DNA of 10,339 nucleotides, taken from NCBI GenBank assembly GCA_946887025.1, contig CAMPJY010000103.1, positions 1 through 10,339 of the forward strand, in the 5' to 3' direction. Below the pieces are notes generated by a model. The model saw only the letters and a program-made list of their open reading frames with translations. It ran no database searches and was not told where the DNA came from. The translations under genes and the position numbers were made by a program. Origin of the DNA: an uncultured Salinimicrobium sp. Lineage in GTDB: Bacteria > Bacteroidota > Bacteroidia > Flavobacteriales > Flavobacteriaceae. Below, one piece after another: positions 6,514 through 10,339 of the stretch (its first letter is position 1; every line of letters starts with the position of its first letter).

Positions 6514-6969
6514 GTGGACACATTAAGCTACAAAACGGTTTCTGCCAACAAAGCCACTGTCAATAAAGAGTGGGTTGTGGTAGATGCTGAAGGACAGGCC
6601 CTGGGCCGACTGGCCTCTACAGTTGCTAAGCTGATAAGAGGAAAGTACAAAGCTGATTTCACCCCACACGTTGATTGTGGCGATAACGTAATTGTTATCA
6701 ACGCCGAGAAGATCAACTTAACAGGAAAGAAATGGGATTCGAAAGAATACATTCGCCACACCGGCTATCCTGGGGGTCAGAGAAGTTTAACTGCAACGGA
6801 ATTATTCAAGAAAGGTCCTGAGAGACTTGTTGAAAAAGCAGTAAAAGGAATGTTACCTAAAAACAAATTGGGTGCAGCTCTTTTCCGTAATCTAAGGGTT
6901 TACAATGGCGCTGAACACGATCTTCAGGCCCAGAAACCAAAAACTATTAACTTAAACGATCTTAAGTAA
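6514..6969 (+). CDS. rplM: 50S ribosomal protein L13 (uL13)
   Basis: The 151-residue protein (E. coli 142) is an early-assembling 23S rRNA-binding protein of the large subunit. Family signatures are clear: VVVDAEGQALGRLAS (about 22-36), DNVIVINAEKINLTGKKW (about 57-74), YIRHTGYPGG (79-88) and VEKAVKGMLPKNKLG (about 106-120). The start is a GTG at 6514: an in-frame stop lies at 6496-6498 and no ATG falls between, and the resulting VDTLSYKT N-terminus is the one usual in Flavobacteriaceae. There is no Shine-Dalgarno sequence; the leader next to the start is AU-rich, as normal for this phylum. The TAA stop shares its last A with the ATG of rpsI, so the two are translationally coupled. A consensus promoter lies about 60 nt upstream. 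Confidence 0.98.
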   Translation: MDTLSYKTVSANKATVNKEWVVVDAEGQALGRLASTVAKLIRGKYKADFTPHVDCGDNVIVINAEKINLTGKKWDSKEYIRHTGYPGGQRSLTATELFKKGPERLVEKAVKGMLPKNKLGAALFRNLRVYNGAEHDLQAQKPKTINLNDLK

Positions 6970-7355
6970 TGGAAGTCATTCACAAAATCGGCCGTAGAAA
7001 AACGGCAGTTGCACGTGTTTATGTTGCCCAGGGAAGCGGGAACATCACCGTGAACAAAAAAGACGTATCGGATTACTTCTCTACAGGTACCTTACAGTAT
7101 AAAGTAAGACAGCCGCTTAACATGACCGGAAACAACGAGAGCTTTGACATCAAGGTTAACGTTTACGGTGGTGGGATCACAGGACAGGCTGAGGCTATTC
7201 GTCTTGCTATCTCCAGAGCCATGGTAGAGTTGGATGCTGAAAACAGACTTACTCTTAAACCAGAAGGTTTGTTGACCAGAGATCCGAGAATGGTGGAACG
7301 TAAGAAATTCGGTCAGAAGAAAGCCCGTAAGAAATTCCAGTTCTCCAAACGTTAA
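6969..7355 (+). CDS. rpsI: 30S ribosomal protein S9 (uS9)
   Basis: This is a 128-residue small-subunit protein (E. coli 130) located in the 30S head, whose C-terminal tail reaches the P-site tRNA. The sequence shows the family features: IGRRKTAVARVYV near the N-terminus, VYGGGITGQAEAIRLAISRAM (about 56-76, positions approximate), LLTRDPRMVERKKFGQKKARKKFQFSKR at the end, broken here as LLTRDPRMVERKK then FGQKKARKKFQFSKR. The invariant C-terminal Ser-Lys-Arg is present. Its ATG overlaps the rplM stop by one base (TAATG), the standard L13-S9 gene pair. There is no clear terminator after it; the 178-bp gap before rpsB contains only a weak hairpin, so read-through to rpsB is plausible. Confidence 0.98.
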   Translation: MEVIHKIGRRKTAVARVYVAQGSGNITVNKKDVSDYFSTGTLQYKVRQPLNMTGNNESFDIKVNVYGGGITGQAEAIRLAISRAMVELDAENRLTLKPEGLLTRDPRMVERKKFGQKKARKKFQFSKR

Positions 7356-7362
7356 TATTTAC

Positions 7363-7378
7363 TGGTGCCAAGTCACCA
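7363..7378 (+). other. Weak hairpin just after rpsI
   Basis: TGGTG (7363-7367) pairs with CACCA (7374-7378) around a 6-nt loop, and could be lengthened by two pairs with a bulge. It lies eight bases after the rpsI stop but has no T-run, so it is at most a weak or factor-assisted terminator, or an mRNA 3' end or processing stem. Confidence 0.3.
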
Positions 7379-7533
7379 AAGTTCATTTACAAATTAGAAA
7401 TGTTGTTATCCTTTGTCATGCTGCGTAAATCAAGGCAGGCATCGGAGTTAGTTTAGCATCTAAATAGGGAAGGCCTGATCACAGATCGCCACTTGTCTAT
7501 TGCTATCTCAACAGAACGTAAACTATTACAAAA
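7379..7533 (+). promoter_or_regulatory. Candidate structured leader of rpsB-tsf
   Basis: This 155-bp gap precedes rpsB. It contains a nested foldable part: CAGGC (7436-7440) with GCCTG (7473-7477) enclosing TTTAG (7452-7456) with CTAAA (7460-7464). A possible -7 element TATCCTTTG (7407-7415) is close to TAnnTTTG but one base too long and lacks a -33 TTG at the right distance. S2 controls rpsB-tsf by binding its leader in E. coli, so a similar element here is reasonable, but the fold is short and unproven. The bases directly before the ATG are A-rich, without a Shine-Dalgarno sequence. Confidence 0.38.
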
Positions 7534-8436
7534 ATGGCAAACAAAGTAGAAGTCAAAGAATTACTTGACGCAGGTGTACATTTCGGACACCTTACCAGAA
7601 GATGGAACCCAAACATGGCCCCATACATTTACATGGAGCGCAACGGGATTCACATCATCAACCTATACAAGAGTGCTGCTAAAATGCAGGAAGCCGGAGA
7701 GGCCCTGAACAAAATTGCAGCCAGCGGAAGAAAAATCCTCTTCGTAGCTACCAAGAAACAAGCAAAGGAAATTGTTGCAGAACTGGCTGAAAAAGCCAAC
7801 ATGCCCTACATCACTGAAAGATGGCCTGGTGGTATGCTGACCAACTTCATCACTATCAGAAAAGCTGTTAAGAAAATGGCTTCTATCGATAGAATGAAGA
7901 AAGACGGTACCTTCAACACCCTTTCCAAAAAAGAACGTTTACAAGTAGATCGTTTAAGAGCTAAGTTGGAAAAAAACTTAGGATCAATCTCTGAAATGAG
8001 CCGCCTTCCAGGTGCCCTTTTCGTAGTTGACATCACTCGTGAACACATTGCGGTTAAAGAAGCTCAAAAATTAAACATTCCAATTTTTGCAATGGTCGAT
8101 ACCAATTCAGATCCAAGAGATGTGGATTACGTGATTCCTGCAAACGACGATGCTTCAAAATCCATCAACAAAGTGGTTTCTTACATGTCTGAAGCTATCA
8201 TCGAAGGTCTTTCTGAAAGAAAGGCTTCCGGTAAAGAAGACAAGGAAGAGGACAGTGAAGATAGACCAGAAAGAACAAAAAGAGCTCCTAAAGCTGCTAA
8301 ACCAGCTGTAGAGGCCGAAGTTCCTTCTACTGATCCGGAAGATGTAAAAGCAATGAAAGAAGCTCAGGAGCCGGTTAGACTTCAGTCTAAATCCGAGACT
8401 CTTGACAAGGCTGATTCATCTGAAGAGGAAGAATAG
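7534..8436 (+). CDS. rpsB: 30S ribosomal protein S2 (uS2) with long charged C-terminal tail
   Basis: S2 joins late in 30S assembly and helps bring S1 to the ribosome. The core is typical: LLDAGVHFGHLTRRWNPNM (split as LLDAGVHFGH and LTRRWNPNM, about 10-28), YIYMERNGIHIINL, ILFVATKKQAKEIV, ERWPGGMLTNF, PGALFVVDITREHIAVKEA and IPIFAMVDTNSDP followed by VDYVIPANDDA. The protein has 300 residues against about 240 in E. coli. The extra part, from about residue 229, is a low-complexity region rich in Lys, Glu, Asp and Ala, ending in SSEEEE, presumably disordered. It is still in good frame and codon use with the rest, so not a frameshift product. The gene is followed by tsf after 69 bp, the conserved S2-EF-Ts pair. 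Confidence 0.98.
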   Translation: MANKVEVKELLDAGVHFGHLTRRWNPNMAPYIYMERNGIHIINLYKSAAKMQEAGEALNKIAASGRKILFVATKKQAKEIVAELAEKANMPYITERWPGGMLTNFITIRKAVKKMASIDRMKKDGTFNTLSKKERLQVDRLRAKLEKNLGSISEMSRLPGALFVVDITREHIAVKEAQKLNIPIFAMVDTNSDPRDVDYVIPANDDASKSINKVVSYMSEAIIEGLSERKASGKEDKEEDSEDRPERTKRAPKAAKPAVEAEVPSTDPEDVKAMKEAQEPVRLQSKSETLDKADSSEEEE

Positions 8437-8446
8437 ATTTTTAATT

Positions 8447-8483
8447 AGAGACCTGGCAGGATATGAAAATCTGGCAGGTCTTT
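8447..8483 (+). other. Hairpin between rpsB and tsf (possible attenuator or processing site)
   Basis: AGAGACCTG (8447-8455) pairs with CAGGTCTTT (8475-8483) over nine positions including one G-U. After a single G-G mismatch, CAG (8457-8459) pairs with CTG (8471-8473), leaving an 11-nt loop. The octamer CTGGCAGG also occurs twice as a direct repeat, one in each arm. Only three T residues follow, so it is not a strong terminator. It lies 22 nt before the tsf ATG and may lower read-through or mark an RNA processing point. Confidence 0.55.
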
Positions 8484-8505
8484 CATAAACATAAAATTCA
8501 AGACT

Positions 8506-9330
8506 ATGGCAAATATAACCGCCGCAGAAGTAAATAAACTTAGACAAGCTACCGGTGCCGGAATGATGGATTGCAAGAAAGCATTGGTGGAAGCCGAAGG
8601 AAACTTCGACACTGCTATCGAGATCCTTCGTAAAAAAGGTCAGAAAGTAGCCGCCAACCGTGCCGACAGAGAATCTTCTGAAGGAGCCGTGATTGCTACC
8701 GTAAACGCCGACAATACCAAAGGGGTGATCGTTTCCCTGAACTGTGAGACCGACTTCGTTGCCAAAAACGATTCTTTCGTGAAAATGGCTACCGATTTCG
8801 CTGAACTTGCTCTTGAAACTTCTTCTAAAGAAGAATTGCTTGCCAAGGATTACAACGGCCTTAGCGTACAGGAAAAACTTACTGAGCAGACCGGAGTTAT
8901 TGGTGAAAAGATTGAGATCGGAGACTACAGAACCTTGGAAGCTCCTTTCGTTGGATCATACATCCACGCCGGAAACAAGATCGCTGTTCTTACCGGACTT
9001 TCCAAGAAAGTTGACAACGGGGAAGAAGTAGCTAAAAACGTTTCCATGCAGGCTGCTGCCATGAACCCTGTTGCCCTTAACGAAGAAGGTGTTGACCAGT
9101 CGGTGATCGAGAAGGAAATCGAGATCGCCAAGGATCAATTGAGACAGGAAGGCAAGCCGGAGGCTATGCTTGACAATATCGCTCAAGGAAAGATCAAGCG
9201 TTTCTTCAAGGACAATACCCTGGTTAACCAGGATTACATCAAAGACAGCAAAATGAGCGTTGCCGAGTACGTGAAAACGGCCGATAACGATCTTAACGTT
9301 GTTGCTTTTGAAAGAGTTGCTTTAGGATAA
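8506..9330 (+). CDS. tsf: Elongation factor Ts
   Basis: EF-Ts (274 residues; E. coli 283) is the guanine nucleotide exchange factor that recycles EF-Tu-GDP during elongation. The N-terminal UBA-like domain has LRQATGAGMMDCKKAL (12-27), and the EF-Tu-contacting motif TDFV is present at 82-85 within NCETDFVAKND. The core dimerisation subdomains follow (GSYIHAGNKIAVL at about 149-161, VSMQAAAMNP at about 178-187), and the helical KIKRFFKDNTLVNQ segment and MSVAEYV end the protein. All key parts are intact. The ATG at 8506 gives MANITAAEVNKLR, the usual N-terminus. It lies downstream of rpsB, with a hairpin in the 69-bp gap, and is closed by a strong terminator 19 nt after the stop. Confidence 0.98.
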   Translation: MANITAAEVNKLRQATGAGMMDCKKALVEAEGNFDTAIEILRKKGQKVAANRADRESSEGAVIATVNADNTKGVIVSLNCETDFVAKNDSFVKMATDFAELALETSSKEELLAKDYNGLSVQEKLTEQTGVIGEKIEIGDYRTLEAPFVGSYIHAGNKIAVLTGLSKKVDNGEEVAKNVSMQAAAMNPVALNEEGVDQSVIEKEIEIAKDQLRQEGKPEAMLDNIAQGKIKRFFKDNTLVNQDYIKDSKMSVAEYVKTADNDLNVVAFERVALG

Positions 9331-9349
9331 GCTTTTTTTAATCATATAT

Positions 9350-9384
9350 AAAACCGCCTTCAGTCTTCTGAAGGCGGTTTTTTT
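9350..9384 (+). terminator. Strong intrinsic terminator after tsf
   Basis: A perfect 14-bp stem (9350-9363 with 9368-9381) closes a TCTT tetraloop and merges into a run of seven T residues (9378-9384). On the minus strand the stem is followed by TTTTATAT, so it might also stop transcripts arriving from the alkylation repair gene. Confidence 0.95.
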
Positions 9385-9391
9385 ATGGCTT

Positions 9392-9413
9392 ATAGGCACA
9401 TGTCGTCTCGGGG
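9392..9413 (-). repeat. Short interspersed repeat unit, inverted copy
   Basis: Read on the minus strand this is CCCCGAGACGACATGTGCCT followed by AT. It shares the core GACAT and the purine-rich lead-in with the two plus-strand units at 9430-9457 and 9480-9499, so it appears to be a diverged, inverted member of the same family. Such GC-rich GGACGACAT-type intergenic repeats are, to my recollection, common in Bacteroidota genomes. Confidence 0.45.
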
Positions 9414-9429
9414 CTCACGGTTTGTTTTA

Positions 9430-9457
9430 CCTCCGGAGGAGGGACATCTTTGTAGAA
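9430..9457 (+). repeat. Short interspersed repeat unit, copy 1
   Basis: The unit begins with the perfect 10-bp palindrome CCTCCGGAGG (9430-9439) and continues AGGGACATCTTTGTAGAA. Bases 9432-9449 match 9482-9499 at 17 of 18 positions, exactly 50 bp apart. It lies in the non-coding gap between the tsf terminator and the convergent repair gene. Confidence 0.6.
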
Positions 9458-9479
9458 ATCGTCATTCCCACCCCCTCCA

Positions 9480-9499
9480 GTTCCGGAGGAGCGACATCT
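9480..9499 (+). repeat. Short interspersed repeat unit, copy 2
   Basis: TTCCGGAGGAGCGACATCT (9481-9499) repeats copy 1 with one change in the 18-base shared core. The palindrome is reduced to TCCGGA and the TTTGTAGAA extension is lost, which suggests decay of an older copy. Confidence 0.55.
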
Positions 9500-9530
9500 G
9501 TCCAAAAGGAACCATTATACGCCATTGGTA

Positions 9531-10217
9531 TTACCTAGCAGACCTGTTTAACCACTTCAGCCCCTCCACCCGGCTTAGCCTGCTGAGTTCAGTTTGTTCA
9601 ACAAAATCCACCACCCACTGAGGATCGGTTTTACTATACTCCCTCAGGGCCCAGCCGATGGCTTTGTTGATGAAGAATTCCCTACTGCCCAACAACCTGT
9701 CAATAGTCAAAGCCAGAAGTTTGGTGTCTGTTTCTTTTTTGTATTTTACCTGAAAGATCACCGCCGTCCGCTGCAGCCAGATGTTCCCTGTGGCCAGCCA
9801 TCTTTCTACATATTCTGCCCGCTGTTCAGGAAACTTCCTGAAATATTGACCTACCAGATTGGCAGCGATAAAATCAACCGTATCCCACCAGGATCTATGG
9901 GTGATCATGTATTCAAAAACAGTTATTTCCTGAGGCTGAAGCTCCCTCTTAAACCTGAAAAAAAGCTCCTGTGCGAAATACTGATACTCCCTTTGCGGCT
10001 TCTCCCATAAATTCTTCACAATAGCAAGGAGGTCATCCCGCAGGGGCAGATCCTCCTTCTTCAAAAAGGTTTTCTGCAGTTCCCGCCTTGCCGTGGTTTT
10101 TATGCCATGGAAATCAAACTGGTTTCGCATATAGGCCTCCTGACCCCTTGCAAGTTCAAGATCAGAATGTTCCTGAAATTGCTTTTGGAGTCTTTTTAAG
10201 TAATCCTGAGGTTGCAT
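9531..10217 (-). CDS. DNA alkylation repair enzyme, AlkD-like HEAT-repeat glycosylase
   Basis: The 228-residue protein is built of paired helices (HEAT-like repeats) and matches the AlkC/AlkD family, which excises alkylated purines such as 3- and 7-methyl bases without flipping the base. Visible signatures are MRNQFDFHGI followed by ARRELQK (30-49), WEKPQREYQYFAQELF (71-86), SWWDTVDFIAANLVG (109-123), WLQRTAVIFQ (147-156) and FINKAIGWALREYSKTDP (182-199). The active-site residues of Bacillus cereus AlkD have clear counterparts: Trp109 as W111, Asp113 as D115, Arg148 as R150, Trp187 as W189 and Arg190 as R192. The enzyme therefore looks active and full length. It is cytoplasmic, with no signal peptide. 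It begins 51 nt after the end of a probable toxin gene on the same strand; no consensus promoter is seen in that gap, so co-transcription is possible. Confidence 0.92.
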   Translation of the reverse strand: MQPQDYLKRLQKQFQEHSDLELARGQEAYMRNQFDFHGIKTTARRELQKTFLKKEDLPLRDDLLAIVKNLWEKPQREYQYFAQELFFRFKRELQPQEITVFEYMITHRSWWDTVDFIAANLVGQYFRKFPEQRAEYVERWLATGNIWLQRTAVIFQVKYKKETDTKLLALTIDRLLGSREFFINKAIGWALREYSKTDPQWVVDFVEQTELSRLSRVEGLKWLNRSAR

Positions 10218-10268
10218 AGGTTCCGCGATAGGGGAAGCTTTAGGTAGATGATTAAACGGGCAAAAGAA

Positions 10269-10339
10269 CTATTTCGGGAATTTCAGTTTATCTGGATTTT
10301 GGCGGCAATCCCACACTTTAAGAACTAAAACCTTATCAT
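10269..10339 (-). CDS. C-terminal tail of a probable RelE/ParE-family toxin (partial)
   Basis: A minus-strand frame enters from the right edge and ends with TAG at 10271-10269. The 22 complete residues include a hydrophobic strand (VLVLKV) leading into VWDCRQNPDKLKFPK. This strand plus a W/F-D-x-R-Q-N-P-x-K-L end is the typical C-terminus of RelE/ParE-type toxins of type II toxin-antitoxin modules in Bacteroidota. Most of the protein and any antitoxin gene would lie beyond the window, so the call rests on this short tail alone. The AlkD-like gene starts 51 nt downstream. Confidence 0.55.
   Translation of the reverse strand, partial: DKVLVLKVWDCRQNPDKLKFPK

Noticed and set aside
7363..7378. 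Hairpin after rpsI as a true intrinsic terminator
   Set aside because: The stem is only five pairs and there is no T-run, so I kept it only as a weak structural element.
9385..9621. Plus-strand open frame of 78 codons after tsf
   Set aside because: It is made of the short repeats and the antisense of the AlkD-like gene, has no family signature, starts at the edge of the terminator, and has no promoter.

Overview
The window reads as chromosomal DNA from a member of the Bacteroidota, most likely family Flavobacteriaceae. The evidence is family-level protein similarity (L13 beginning VDTLSYKT, an S2 with a long acidic tail, a Pol I lacking an intact proofreading site). It also includes promoters of the Bacteroidota type (TTG/TTTG, about 20 nt, TAnnTTTG), a lipoprotein with acidic residues after the lipobox cysteine, and the absence of clear Shine-Dalgarno sequences before the starts. 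I cannot name the genus. The content is largely housekeeping.

Layout. Bases 3-56 are the last codons of an unidentified + strand gene, followed at once by a strong terminator. A NodB-type polysaccharide deacetylase (+, 135-845) runs tail to tail into, and overlaps by 29 bp, a small thioredoxin-fold protein (-, 817-1113) that has lost both active-site cysteines. Upstream of that, on the same strand, is a membrane-anchored metallophosphoesterase (-, 1199-2422). Divergent from it is polA (+, 2606-5428) with a good promoter at 2534-2564. A hairpin at 5462-5494, able to work in both directions, separates polA from a convergent lipocalin-like lipoprotein (-, 5516-6100). A 413 bp gap holds the divergent promoters of the lipoprotein and of the ribosomal cluster.

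The translation cluster is rplM-rpsI (stop and start share a base), then a 178 bp leader-like gap, rpsB, a 69 bp gap with a hairpin, tsf and a strong terminator at 9350-9384. These supply 50S protein L13, 30S proteins S9 and S2, and elongation factor Ts. They are probably co-regulated, with extra control points at the two gaps. After tsf, bases 9385-9530 hold degenerate, partly inverted copies of a short GC-rich repeat. Next is an AlkD-like DNA alkylation repair gene (-, 9531-10217), and at the window edge the C-terminal tail of a probable RelE/ParE-family toxin (-, 10269-10339).

No phage, CRISPR, transposase or clear new multi-gene system is visible. The most interesting points are within known families: PolA lacks two proofreading residues and carries a clamp-binding-like motif in its linker; the thioredoxin homologue has no cysteines; the phosphoesterase has an internal twin-arginine motif; the rpsB leader may form RNA structure; and there is a short interspersed repeat cluster.
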